Below, one piece after another: positions 12,550 through 21,742 of a stretch of 22,622 nucleotides of DNA; position 1 is the stretch's first letter; each line of letters opens with the position of its first letter. The position numbers were made by a program, and so were the translations under genes. The notes under the pieces were generated by a model, which saw only the letters and a list, made by a program, of their open reading frames with translations, was not told the DNA's origin and ran no database searches. Source of the stretch: a virus; IMG/VR virus record IMGVR_UViG_3300010885_029617, positions 1 through 22,622 of that record; one strand, written 5' to 3'.

Positions 12550-13896
12550 ATGCCCCGCAAATCTCACCCCGGCAGCAGTCGGGCAAAGGACCACATGACA
12601 CCAGAAGCACCCATGTCCTCGTCAGCAGACGCGGGCGATTACGGCAACACCTCCGATGCGCTTGATTCAATGTTTGATGGAGCATCAACTCAGCAGTCAT
12701 CTTCGGAACTTTCGCAGCAGCAGAGTGAACCGGAAGCTGAACAGGAATATCAGGCAGAAGACGGCGCTGAACCGCTTGAAGCCGAAGCCTCCAGCGATGA
12801 ACCTGTTATTGACGAAGACGGACGAGATGAGCAGTTTACCGACGATGCGGGTCGCAAGTATTACAACGTCAAGCCCGACCGGATGCGCGGCTTTGTCAAC
12901 GCCAAGAACTTTGTAAAGTCCATTGAAGAGTTTGCTCCGACCGTAGAAGACGCCAAATCGCACTACGAAGGTGCCAGCGACTTCCGCGCCATGCAGAGCA
13001 TGTTTGACTCTGCGGAACCGGAATCCTTGACTCAGTTCATGGACTACTGGCAGAAAGGTTCGCCTGAGGCATTTGGGTCGATGGCGCAGCGCCTCCCCGC
13101 TTACCTTGCATCTCAGGCCAGCAATAACCCGATGGCAGCGCAGGCGTTGGGGCAGATTGAAGCGCAGGTTCACCGCGTCACGATTAACCGGGCTTACGAC
13201 AGGGCAAGGGAAACAGGCGACAGGGACGATTTCCTGTCAGCTCAGGCGCTTGATTACGCCATCAACGGGCGATACATCGAGACGATGGAGAAGATTCCCA
13301 GCCGTCTGCGGCAATTTGATCCACAGCTTGAAATGCGGCAGCGCGAACAGCAGATTGACCAGCGCGAAACTCAGTTTGCCAACCAACGCTGGCAGGAGTT
13401 TGACAGGAACTACATTAGTGGGGCGCGGGACACCGTCCTCACCAGCGCAGTTGATGCAGCATTCAGGGGGGCCGAACAGGCATTCCCTGCTGGCATCCTC
13501 AAAGCAGCAAAACGCGAAGCAATCGCACAGATCAACGAATCAATCGAGAAGAACTTTGAGTTCAATCGCAATCAGAAGGTGGAAACCAGCGACATCCAGC
13601 GGGATCTCGTAAGGGCCATCAGGTCCGGTCAAACAACCAACCTTGAACCACGCGCAGCGCGTTTGGTCGAGGAGTTTAAGGCGCGGGTAAACCGCATCCT
13701 TCCCGGCATCGTGAAACCTCTGATCGGAGACGCCACGAAAGGCGTAGTGCAGCAAAGTCAGGCGACTCATAACCGTCTGGCTACCGGGTCGCAGAAGATG
13801 GCACCAGGTGCTGGCGGTAAGCCAACTCCGAGGGACATCTTCCCAAAACCAAACTGGAAGTCCGCAAGTGAAGGGCTGGACGCTCTTCTCGGCTAA
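12550..13896 (+). CDS. Scaffold-like protein
   Basis: This protein has 448 residues from ATG 12550, preceded by GGGAG; ATG 12595 (AAAGGA upstream) is also possible. The open frame starts earlier at 12448 but would run through the terminator hairpin. The first 110 residues are very acidic and Ser/Gln/Glu-rich. The middle and C-terminus are helical and charged (LEMRQREQQIDQRETQFANQ, KAAKREAIAQINESIEKNFE). This composition and the position between portal and capsid genes are typical of internal scaffolding proteins. No sequence motif proves it. Confidence 0.75.
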   Translation: MPRKSHPGSSRAKDHMTPEAPMSSSADAGDYGNTSDALDSMFDGASTQQSSSELSQQQSEPEAEQEYQAEDGAEPLEAEASSDEPVIDEDGRDEQFTDDAGRKYYNVKPDRMRGFVNAKNFVKSIEEFAPTVEDAKSHYEGASDFRAMQSMFDSAEPESLTQFMDYWQKGSPEAFGSMAQRLPAYLASQASNNPMAAQALGQIEAQVHRVTINRAYDRARETGDRDDFLSAQALDYAINGRYIETMEKIPSRLRQFDPQLEMRQREQQIDQRETQFANQRWQEFDRNYISGARDTVLTSAVDAAFRGAEQAFPAGILKAAKREAIAQINESIEKNFEFNRNQKVETSDIQRDLVRAIRSGQTTNLEPRAARLVEEFKARVNRILPGIVKPLIGDATKGVVQQSQATHNRLATGSQKMAPGAGGKPTPRDIFPKPNWKSASEGLDALLG

Positions 13897-13920
13897 TCCC
13901 AAAATTTTAAGGAGCCTATC

Positions 13921-15222
13921 ATGGGCGTTTCTCAGATTTATGCAGTCAGCATGGAAAAGGTACGGAGCAAGCTCCCCTACCTGCAATCTCTTTCGCACTC
14001 GGCGTTTCTCAAAGAACTGAAGAAAACCGACGTGGAGAAAGTCTCTCCCTGGTACGCTGGTTCGGGCGCAGTGCTCGGCTATCGTATCCCGGTTGAACAG
14101 TACGTCGGCGGCGCGTTTGGCGGCATCTCGCTTGACAACGCGGCCTTCCTTGACGGCAACCAGATGACCACGCAGTACATGACCATTGGTTACACTGCGC
14201 TGTCTCTCTCGTTCTTGCTGCCGACAATCTCCATCGACGGTACTGCGACCAGCTCTCAGGCTGTCGTCAACGTGTTCAAGAAAACCATGAAGGACGCCAT
14301 CAGAACCTTCACGGCTTACGAAGACTCTCTGGCGTTTGCTTCCGGCAATGCGGTTCTCGCGACCGGCATTGGCTCGGGCGCTACTCCCGCAGGCACCGAT
14401 CCTCTGTACTACCTCGAGGCCAACTTCGGCCCGCAGCGCCTTGAACTCGGTCAGATTGTTGACGTTTATAACGCTGCCGGGTCCACCAAGAAGGGCATTA
14501 GCCTTCAGGTCACCGCCATTGACCCGGTCAACAAAACAGCGCAGTTGGTCGGCACCGTCACCAGCCCCCTGAACACCGACGTTATCGCGGTTGCCAACTA
14601 CGCAGCCACTCTGGCCGCAGGCACCACGCGGTATGGCCTGTACAACTACAATTCGTCCACCACGTCTGGTTCGACGCTCGGCTTGAGCCGCGTGACCGTT
14701 CCTGAACTGGTGACCCCGAATTACACTGCTTCCGCTTCTCTCACGTCTGCAATGGGGCTGATCCTCAACGATTACCGCATCCAGCGCCGTGACGAATCGG
14801 TCATCGGCAAGACTCTTGGCATTTGCCACATGGCACAGCGTCAGGCAATCTTCAACACCGGCGATCAGGTGGTGATGTGGAACGTCCCCGGTCCCGACAT
14901 CGCTCGCAACCTTGACCGGATTCCCGGCAATCGCAAGGAAAACGACAAGGTTCCGTTCTGTGGCGTGGATTACCTCGTCAGCAAGAAAGCTGACCGCAGC
15001 CGTCTCGACCAGGTCGTGATGGATGACTGGGGTCGCGTCAACCTGAAGGAACTGGAGTACTTCTCCACTCCCGATGGCAAGTACATCTTCGAGGGTCGTA
15101 ACGGCGACGGCGCAGTCAAGACCAGCATGAACTTCTTCCTCGTCTCCAGCGAGAACACGTTCTGCGCTGATCCTGGCTCCGGCGGCATCATCTCCAGCCT
15201 GACCATCCCGACAGGTATGTAA
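13921..15222 (+). CDS. Major capsid protein candidate
   Basis: This 433-residue protein is preceded by AAGGAG at ideal spacing after a short gap. Codons end in C/G more than in neighbours, as expected for a very highly expressed gene; this also creates a long stop-free shadow on the other strand. The sequence has an N-terminal region SVSPWYAGSG-like, then YGAALSLSF-type hydrophobic strands, a helix VVNVFKKTMKDAIRTFTAYE and a conserved-looking C-terminal DRSRLDQVVMDDWGRVNLKEL plus ENTFCADPGSGG. Position after the scaffold gene, size and a strong ribosome site support a HK97-type major capsid protein; the fold is inferred. Confidence 0.8.
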   Translation: MGVSQIYAVSMEKVRSKLPYLQSLSHSAFLKELKKTDVEKVSPWYAGSGAVLGYRIPVEQYVGGAFGGISLDNAAFLDGNQMTTQYMTIGYTALSLSFLLPTISIDGTATSSQAVVNVFKKTMKDAIRTFTAYEDSLAFASGNAVLATGIGSGATPAGTDPLYYLEANFGPQRLELGQIVDVYNAAGSTKKGISLQVTAIDPVNKTAQLVGTVTSPLNTDVIAVANYAATLAAGTTRYGLYNYNSSTTSGSTLGLSRVTVPELVTPNYTASASLTSAMGLILNDYRIQRRDESVIGKTLGICHMAQRQAIFNTGDQVVMWNVPGPDIARNLDRIPGNRKENDKVPFCGVDYLVSKKADRSRLDQVVMDDWGRVNLKELEYFSTPDGKYIFEGRNGDGAVKTSMNFFLVSSENTFCADPGSGGIISSLTIPTGM

Positions 15223-15235
15223 GTCTCTCCCCTTG

Positions 15236-15277
15236 GTGGGGGCTGCTCTGGTGCAAATCAGAACGGCCCCCACGTTT
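15236..15277 (+). terminator. Hairpin after the major capsid gene
   Basis: GTGGGGGC (15236-15243) pairs perfectly with GCCCCCAC (15266-15273). The inner TCTG/CAGA can extend the stem. A short GTTT follows. The weak T tract suggests partial termination or protection of the capsid message from 3' decay. Confidence 0.6.
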
Positions 15278-15293
15278 AACCGAATCGGAGTTT

Positions 15294-15878
15294 ATGGAAA
15301 TTCCAAAGCAGATCAAGAAGATGAACGAACGCATCGGGGCCAGCCTCGGGCGTAACCCGCATGGAGAACCGCTGTACAAGTGGGTCCATTCGGAAGACTT
15401 CTGGCACTGGATGCGAGACATCACCGGGTACGAATCGGTGACTATGCCGTCTGGCTTAATTGTTCAGCAGCCGATTTACAAGCGCCGGAAGATGATGCCG
15501 CACTATCACGATGTTTGGGTCATCGCTCACTGGCACGAAGCGGACAACGAAGTGAGCTGGCGCATCAAGTACGGTGCCGACGCTCTCTGGCCGCGTGAGG
15601 GGTATTGGACTCCGGTTGACGCTTGGGCTGAACAAGGGAAACTGCCCACCGAAACGCTGACCGACACGTTAATCGAACTTGTCAAGACTCGTAGGGCAAT
15701 GACGCAAGCCGATATTGCCAAGGAAGGTCAGGACATTCAGGACCGAATCGATAAGCACGCTGAAGACGAACAGGACGCTGCATTTGGTGATGCAGTCCCG
15801 GCGTTTGGCGCTCTTCCCGGTTCACGTTCCAGCAGCACAAGTTTTCCATCAGTCGGCGCGGCATTGCTCGCGCAATAA
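15294..15878 (+). CDS. Hypothetical structural-module protein
   Basis: This 194-residue protein has CGGAG just before ATG 15294. It is rich in Trp, His and Tyr in the first 120 residues (KWVHSEDFWHWMRDITGYES, HYHDVWVIAHWHEADN). A helical acidic stretch follows (QADIAKEGQDIQDRIDKHAEDEQDA), then a Ser/Ala-rich tail. No family is recognised. Its place after the capsid gene suggests a head-completion or adaptor-type protein, but this is only context. Confidence 0.7.
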   Translation: MEIPKQIKKMNERIGASLGRNPHGEPLYKWVHSEDFWHWMRDITGYESVTMPSGLIVQQPIYKRRKMMPHYHDVWVIAHWHEADNEVSWRIKYGADALWPREGYWTPVDAWAEQGKLPTETLTDTLIELVKTRRAMTQADIAKEGQDIQDRIDKHAEDEQDAAFGDAVPAFGALPGSRSSSTSFPSVGAALLAQ

Positions 15879-15888
15879 GGACATTGAT

Positions 15889-16596
15889 ATGGCAGATACA
15901 TTTGACAGATTTACAGCACGAACCCTTACTATCGCTTCCGTTTACCCGTTGGAGTGCAAGCTCCAGCGTGATTACGGATTTACGCGAAACGGCGGCATGA
16001 CGGAGTTCGTTCTCCCCGCCGCAAAGAAAGGCAACTATTCTACGCTCAAGGTTTCCGATATGTTTCAGCGGATTCAGGACGTGGACGCAATGACTGCATC
16101 CGGGCGTCAGAGCAACAAGGACTTCTTTGTTGACGTCGGGTCGCTCGCGAAGGATCTACACACGCACTGGGCCGTTCAACGCATCGGTACGGGCAATGGA
16201 TTCCTCCCCGGCATCATGGTTATCGCGGGTGACGAACCCACCGATGCCGAACTCGCCACCATGAACGCCCAACAGAAAGGCTATTTCGAGGGGCTGTTTC
16301 TCGAAGGTCAGGCATACGCGGAAAAGCACGATTTCAAGCAAATCAACGAGATTCACCGTGCGGCTGCTGTGTGGCTCGGCGTTGACGCGAAGTGGGTTGC
16401 CAACATTGGCGAACAGCATAAGGGCTGGAAAGAATGTACGGCGTGCTTTGAAAAGATCAACGCGCTGGCCACGATCTGCAAGGTGTGCCGGTCGGTTCAG
16501 CCCGACTTCAATGCCTCCCCGGTTGCTGAACAGGAAGCGCCCCGCAAGGCTGGACGCCCCCCTATTGCACCCCCCTTGAAGCCTGTGTTCGCGTAA
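15889..16596 (+). CDS. Hypothetical protein with C-terminal zinc ribbon
   Basis: This protein has 235 residues from ATG 15889, with TAAGGA eight bases upstream; the frame is open far upstream but that part lies inside the previous gene. Residues about 50-140 read as a mixed alpha/beta domain with LPGIMVIAGDEPTDAELATM. A helical segment follows (YFEGLFLEGQAYAEKHDFKQ). Residues 183-200 are C-x2-C-x10-C-x2-C, a zinc ribbon. The end is Pro/Arg-rich (APRKAGRPPIAPPLKP). Function unknown. Confidence 0.7.
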   Translation: MADTFDRFTARTLTIASVYPLECKLQRDYGFTRNGGMTEFVLPAAKKGNYSTLKVSDMFQRIQDVDAMTASGRQSNKDFFVDVGSLAKDLHTHWAVQRIGTGNGFLPGIMVIAGDEPTDAELATMNAQQKGYFEGLFLEGQAYAEKHDFKQINEIHRAAAVWLGVDAKWVANIGEQHKGWKECTACFEKINALATICKVCRSVQPDFNASPVAEQEAPRKAGRPPIAPPLKPVFA

Positions 16597-16602
16597 ACCA
16601 AC

Positions 16603-17919
16603 ATGAAAAACACGCTGCTCAACGTCTTTGATACGGCCCGCGCACAACTTCAAGGTGGCGACACCAGTGCGTCTATTGGGTTCTCTAATACGCAAATGCA
16701 GCAGTTCTTTAATATCGCCTACCCTGAACTGTGGCAGATCATGGCGCAGGTCCAGACTCCGCGTGTACGTCGGGATTTCTTCCACTACCTTCCGTCGTAC
16801 ACCACCCTATTTGACCCGTTCGCTATCGGCATCGACGACTTTGCAGAACCGGAGCAGATCGAGGAGCGCGGGAACGTCACTACCCTGACGATTACCGGCA
16901 CGACCGATACCACGCCGATTCGGGTGGCGACCTCGGGCACCGGCGGTCTGGCGAATAACGCTTCGGTACAGATTGCGGACGTCACCGGGACAACGGCTCC
17001 GTGGGGCATGTGGTACATAACGTACCTTTCGCCTACGTTGTTCTCGCTTAACGGGTCTACCGCTCCGGGCGTTGCCGGTACAGGCGGCAAGGTTATGTGG
17101 AGCGGCGACAGGTTTCTAATGATGGGCGCGGTGCGGGACATGCCGTACAACCAGCCAATCAGTTCGTATTTGCGGATCTGGCAGTGGCAGGATAGCCAAC
17201 TGCGATTTCTTGGCGCAACTCAGCCGGTTCAGCTTCACATCACGTATTGGGCATCCGCAATACCTCCGACCAACGTGAATACCGAACTTGGGATTGATGA
17301 CTGCATGGCGTTCCTTGCCACTAGGGTCGCGTCCCTTGCGGCTGAATCTCGCGGATGGTACGAGATGGCCAACAGGCTGACCGCAAGAGCACTGGGGCCG
17401 AAGGGTGAAGCAGACGGGTCCGGTGGCTTGCTCCGCTCGTTTTTAAACCTTCAGGTTCAAAACCTTCAGCGCACCATTTTTGTTAAGCCAATGTTCCGAT
17501 CAAAGGCTGGACTTAGCACGTTGACAGGGGACTACATTTATGGATCTTTCAGCTACGGCGGCAGCAGTTCAGCAAGTTCGGGGGGCGGCGTGAACCCTTC
17601 AGGCGGGTATTACGTGGTCCCTGTTGCGGCTGGTGTAGCGCCACTGGACCTCAGCCTCGGCAGCGTGCAGGAAGTGACCGTAACGCAAGCCACGCTCATT
17701 TCAACGCCGACCAACCTGCAACCAGGCCCATTCTGGATTGTCTTGATTCAGGGAGGCTCTGGCGAGTATGCGGTCACGTTCTCTGCTGACTATATCGGCA
17801 TCGACCCGACTGCGTTCAGCGGTACAGGCGTAACCGTGGGCATGACAACCCGGCTTTCGCTGGTTGTCACTGACGACCTCACCATCACCTATCTTGGAGT
17901 AACCTACGGACCAGTATGA
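16603..17919 (+). CDS. Head-tail connector or tail adaptor-like protein
   Basis: This 438-residue protein has an N-terminal helical part (FSNTQMQQFFNIAYPELWQIMAQVQ) and an all-beta insertion at about residues 93-165 with repeated Gly-Thr turns ending WYITYLSPTLFSLNGST. That insertion resembles the E1 FCCH-type beta domain found in phage structural proteins. A helical region follows (DDCMAFLATRVASLAAESRG), then a Gly/Ser-rich linker and a C-terminal beta domain. The combination suits a connector or adaptor with a surface-exposed beta domain. No Shine-Dalgarno sequence is seen. The stop overlaps the tail-spike start by ATGA. Confidence 0.6.
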   Translation: MKNTLLNVFDTARAQLQGGDTSASIGFSNTQMQQFFNIAYPELWQIMAQVQTPRVRRDFFHYLPSYTTLFDPFAIGIDDFAEPEQIEERGNVTTLTITGTTDTTPIRVATSGTGGLANNASVQIADVTGTTAPWGMWYITYLSPTLFSLNGSTAPGVAGTGGKVMWSGDRFLMMGAVRDMPYNQPISSYLRIWQWQDSQLRFLGATQPVQLHITYWASAIPPTNVNTELGIDDCMAFLATRVASLAAESRGWYEMANRLTARALGPKGEADGSGGLLRSFLNLQVQNLQRTIFVKPMFRSKAGLSTLTGDYIYGSFSYGGSSSASSGGGVNPSGGYYVVPVAAGVAPLDLSLGSVQEVTVTQATLISTPTNLQPGPFWIVLIQGGSGEYAVTFSADYIGIDPTAFSGTGVTVGMTTRLSLVVTDDLTITYLGVTYGPV

Positions 17920-19772
17920 AATTCTTAATTGCATTGCTCATCCCAGTTGCTTTGATCGCTCAAACCGGCGCATCTCAGATCACCACCAAGCAGACCGGAA
18001 CCGGGGCGGTGTTGCGCAACACTCAGTCCAAGGCAAACGACATCATAAGCGTAAAGGACTTCGGCGTGACCGGGGATGGGACAACAGACGATACGGCAAA
18101 TTTGCAGAGGGCCATCAACACGGTCTGCGGTACAGGGAGTGGACTGTATTGGCCGAATGGGACGTATCGGAATACCGGGACATTGAGTTGGGCCGGGACC
18201 AACTGCACATGGAAAGGGCAAAGTCTGTCTGCGACTCAGATATTTTGCGATCCAACGAATGCAGGTACGAAATGCGTTTCGTTTGACGGGGGAACTGGTG
18301 GCGGGTATCAGTCTGAGAATCGGATTCAGGATCTCCAGATTTACAACACGCTACCGAACTCTAAAGTTACGAATTTACTTTTCGTTCGCGCACAGAACAG
18401 GTTCAGCACAAGCAATATCCACCTGAGCGGCGGAACGAACCCGCTGTATCTGGATTACCTTCAGGTGAATGATTACGAAAACACCCGCGTTACTAACGGA
18501 ACCGGGACTGGGGTGGTGTGGAACCCCTCTCCGGTTGGGGTCAGCACGACCACCAGATTTCATGGAGGAAAGTGCTACATCGGAAGCAATGGCGGTGACG
18601 GTATTTCCGCCGATAGTACTGTTTCGACAGTCTTTGATGGTTGCACTGTCGAATCGAACGCTGGTCGCGTGATGAATGTTGGGCATACTATAGTCGCCTC
18701 AGTTGCGTTCATTAACGGGCATACGGAAGGGAACGGGAGCACGACCGGGCTGAATCCGTTCCGGGTTGGCGACGTGGGAAGTTCCATTAGTTTTTCCTAT
18801 TTGACGCTGACAAATAACCAAATACTTGCATCGGCTCCTGTGGCAACGCAGGAATCCCCAACCGTACTGGTGATGGCTGGCTACGCCAACGTGCGGATCG
18901 ACAGCATTTATGCGCTTTGGAACCCAAACGTATTTCCTGATGGACTGATGTCCACTACCGCCAACACCGGAGAGGTAATCCTGACCGGAAACCCGGTTGG
19001 AGAGTTCGCCCTCAACGCCTTCCCGTTTATGGCGTCTACTACCAAGCTCTACGGGTACGGCCCGTTTTTCAACCAGCGAGCCTCCTCTTTCGCCACGAAG
19101 AACACGCGAGATACATGCGGATCTGGAACCCTGACCCCAGATTTCAAAAACTCACCGACTGGATACACGATGGTTCTCGCAGGCGCAGGTTGTACAATCG
19201 GAGCGCCGACCGGGATGCTGGACGGGCAGGAGTACATGATGGTGGTGGATAACGCATCCGGTGCCGGGGCGACGGTTACGTTTAACGCGGCCTGGAAACT
19301 TGCTACCGGTACGGCGACCAAGACTCTAGCGAATGGCGAAAAGCGTGGGTTCAGGTTCTGGTACGACCCTACTGGCTCCAGAATGATCGAGATAGCCAGC
19401 TCTACAAGCCTGTGCTTTGACGAAAGCACGAGAAGGATCGGCATTTTGGCTTATGGTTCATGCTCTCCCGGTGCAGCAGTTGACATCAACAACGGCGAGG
19501 TGAACCCAGTTATCAAGCTGACGGCAAATGGTGGAACCGCCGCACTCGTTATGATCGGTGGCCATATTTGGGAATTTGACAGTGCCTCGGCTGGTGGGGG
19601 GAATAGCTTGTGTATTTACGATGACACTGTCAGCGCCGGAACTCCTCGGATGTGCATCACCAACGCTGGCGGCATTCGTTCGTACCAGGGATACCAGGCT
19701 TCTGACGGATCTGCCGGCGTTACCGCAGGCGCCTGCTCTTCTTTCAAAAACGGACTGTGCATCGCGCCATAA
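17916..19772 (+). CDS. Tail spike, pectate-lyase-type beta-helix
   Basis: This 618-residue protein carries the classic opening of beta-helix tail spikes, SVKDFGVTGDGTTDDTANLQ at about residues 45-64, then YWPNGTYRNTG. This is the Pectate_lyase_3 pattern found in phage depolymerases and receptor-binding spikes. A long run of short Gly/Asn/Thr-rich strands follows, fitting a right-handed beta-helix, and a separate C-terminal domain ending CSSFKNGLC. The N-terminus (MKFLIALLIPVALIAQTGAS) is a good Sec signal peptide, which is odd for a virion protein. It probably binds or cuts host surface polysaccharide. Confidence 0.85.
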   Translation: MKFLIALLIPVALIAQTGASQITTKQTGTGAVLRNTQSKANDIISVKDFGVTGDGTTDDTANLQRAINTVCGTGSGLYWPNGTYRNTGTLSWAGTNCTWKGQSLSATQIFCDPTNAGTKCVSFDGGTGGGYQSENRIQDLQIYNTLPNSKVTNLLFVRAQNRFSTSNIHLSGGTNPLYLDYLQVNDYENTRVTNGTGTGVVWNPSPVGVSTTTRFHGGKCYIGSNGGDGISADSTVSTVFDGCTVESNAGRVMNVGHTIVASVAFINGHTEGNGSTTGLNPFRVGDVGSSISFSYLTLTNNQILASAPVATQESPTVLVMAGYANVRIDSIYALWNPNVFPDGLMSTTANTGEVILTGNPVGEFALNAFPFMASTTKLYGYGPFFNQRASSFATKNTRDTCGSGTLTPDFKNSPTGYTMVLAGAGCTIGAPTGMLDGQEYMMVVDNASGAGATVTFNAAWKLATGTATKTLANGEKRGFRFWYDPTGSRMIEIASSTSLCFDESTRRIGILAYGSCSPGAAVDINNGEVNPVIKLTANGGTAALVMIGGHIWEFDSASAGGGNSLCIYDDTVSAGTPRMCITNAGGIRSYQGYQASDGSAGVTAGACSSFKNGLCIAP

Positions 19773-19781
19773 CCGAAGATT

Positions 19782-20319
19782 ATGAAACTTACTTTTTCAT
19801 CTATTGTGTTTGTGTTTTCATTAGCCGCCCAGGCGCCGCCGGTCCCCCTCCAGTCGGTGATTTACAGCAACATCAGATCAACCAGCCTTCTCGACGGTAA
19901 TGGGTACATTGACAACCGGTCGCAGTTCACGCGCCAGTCCAACTACCACGCCTTCCGCGCCTACGGCACCGGCACTTGGCAGGTCGAGATGTTCTGGGCT
20001 GATACGAACACAAGTTTGACAAGCTACGGCTCGACGGCAATCGTGCCCGTCGAGCGCTATTGGCTACGGCATAGACCCGGCAACCGCATCGCACCCTTAC
20101 CACGACTACATCAAGTGGGTCTTCACCGGCAATGTGACGATCCAGAACTACTTTGGGACGAAGAACGCCTGGTGGACGCCGTCAGTTGCTGGCATTTCGT
20201 ACCCGCTCACATTGGGGGCATACGCCAATAATGCGGCGGCTCTTGCTGGTGGCCTGAGGGTTGGTGATTATTACCGAACCGGGGCAGATCCTGACCTTGT
20301 GGCGCAGGTGCATCCCTGA
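19782..20319 (+). pseudogene. Tail protein gene with apparent +1 frameshift
   Basis: The frame from ATG 19782 gives a signal-like N-terminus (MKLTFSSIVFVFSLAAQAP) and sensible sequence up to TSYGSTAIVPV near 20051. Beyond this it reads as basic noise to a stop at 20231. From about 20053 the +1 frame continues sensibly with SAIGYGIDPATASHPYHDYI, KWVFTGNVTIQNYFG and a typical tail-protein C-terminus GGLRVGDYYRTGADPDLV to TGA 20319. Joined, the product is about 178 residues, probably a tail-spike partner or chaperone-like tail protein. One extra base near 20049-20053, a real disruption, or a programmed +1 slip on CCC are all possible. Confidence 0.65.
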
Positions 20320-20406
20320 CCTGGAACCGTTCAACGGCATTCAACTAACGACTTCGGTAGTACCGCACCGCATGGCGGAATCATGCGGAAAATAAGGAGC
20401 AACATC

Positions 20407-21741
20407 ATGTCTTTCAGCATTTGGCCTGCCCTTAAGGCACCGTTCAACAAGGTTCTCGGATCTGGTTTGTACAGTGGGCCTGCTGCCGATATCGCAGTTG
20501 ATAACGGTTATCAAGAGTACGCTTTCAACGCAGCCGGGGCCACAGTCCCTGTACGCATTCCAGCCAGAACGGCGGATGCGGTTACTGTTCTTAACAACCC
20601 AAACGGCGTTTCGATCACCGGGCCGCTTTCGCAGGGATCAAAAACCGTCACCTTCAATCTGACGGCTAACGGCTCTTTGGGCACTCAGACGTTCTTCATC
20701 TGCGATAACATCTACACGATCACAAACATCACCTACTCTGCTAAAACGCAGGGAACTGGCACACTGACGTGTAACGTGACAAAGGACACCGGGACTCTGG
20801 CTCCGGGCGCTGGCGTTTCGCTTCAGTCCGGCACGTTTGACTGCGTCACTATCGTCAACAACACGGTCACGACCGGCACGCTTACCTCGACTACCGCAGA
20901 CCTGACAACTGCTGTTGGTGACCGCTTGGCTATCTTGTTCACTGGCACCGTCAGCACGCTTGCAGGCGTGACTGTCACCGTCACAATGACGCCGAATGCA
21001 GCCAGCGATACTGCTGTCTACTTCTGCAACCTCAACGCTGACATCAAGACGCAGACGTTCCACATCGCTAACCGCGACCGGGTCATTACGGGTGTTAAGT
21101 GCATCTATAAGACCGCATTTGCAGCGGCTGTGACTATCGACGTTACCAAGGATACTGGCACTACAGCGGCTGGCGCTGGTACGTCAATCCTGGCTGCTGC
21201 AATGGCGGGAGATGGCACGGTAAACACTGTTATTACGCCAACCCTCGCAACTTCAGCGGCTACGCTGAAACTTTCTGGCGCTGCTGGCGACCGTCTTTCC
21301 GTCAAGTTCTCGGCTACCACCACGGGCGTCGGGGTTTGCGTTATTGTGACGTTTGCGCCGGTTGCAGCAGAAATGGCTGTGACATATCAATTGGCGCTTA
21401 ACGCCCAGCAGCAGATCGCGCAGAACTTCTTTACCGCCGACCGGGCGTATGAGGTTGTTGATGCGTCCTGCGTGTTTGATGTTGCGGCGGGTGGAACTTC
21501 TACTCTTGCCGTAACCATCGACAAGGGGACGGCAACACCTGGGGCAGGCAGCGTAGTGCAAACTGATAACTCCAGCGCCGGGTTTAACCTGAACTCGACT
21601 GCAAGGACGGTTCAGTGGATGACTTCGGCAAGTCGCCACCTGCGTTTTCTCTCTGCTGGTGATCGCCTTGGTTTACTTCCAGCTGGCTTGGCGCAGAGCA
21701 CGTCTCTCGTCGCCATCACTGTACAGCTGCGCCCGATGTAA
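20407..21741 (+). CDS. Triple-repeat beta-rich structural protein
   Basis: This protein has 444 residues from ATG 20407, with AAGGAG at good spacing; the upstream ATG 20383 is less likely. After about 80 N-terminal residues the sequence consists of three copies of a beta-rich domain with a period near 123 residues. Each has a KDTGT/DKGT strand (about 126, 248, 372), a PGAG or AAGAG turn and a GDRL turn (171, 294, 418). It is Thr/Ala/Val-rich with almost no charge. It is likely a virion surface, decoration or tail protein. No known family is named with confidence. Confidence 0.7.
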   Translation: MSFSIWPALKAPFNKVLGSGLYSGPAADIAVDNGYQEYAFNAAGATVPVRIPARTADAVTVLNNPNGVSITGPLSQGSKTVTFNLTANGSLGTQTFFICDNIYTITNITYSAKTQGTGTLTCNVTKDTGTLAPGAGVSLQSGTFDCVTIVNNTVTTGTLTSTTADLTTAVGDRLAILFTGTVSTLAGVTVTVTMTPNAASDTAVYFCNLNADIKTQTFHIANRDRVITGVKCIYKTAFAAAVTIDVTKDTGTTAAGAGTSILAAAMAGDGTVNTVITPTLATSAATLKLSGAAGDRLSVKFSATTTGVGVCVIVTFAPVAAEMAVTYQLALNAQQQIAQNFFTADRAYEVVDASCVFDVAAGGTSTLAVTIDKGTATPGAGSVVQTDNSSAGFNLNSTARTVQWMTSASRHLRFLSAGDRLGLLPAGLAQSTSLVAITVQLRPM

Positions 21742-21742
21742 G

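Noticed and set aside
13540-15273. 577-residue minus-strand reading frame opposite the capsid gene
   Set aside because: It is a shadow caused by the strong C/G-ending codon bias of the capsid gene; the translation has no recognisable domain and no good ribosome site.
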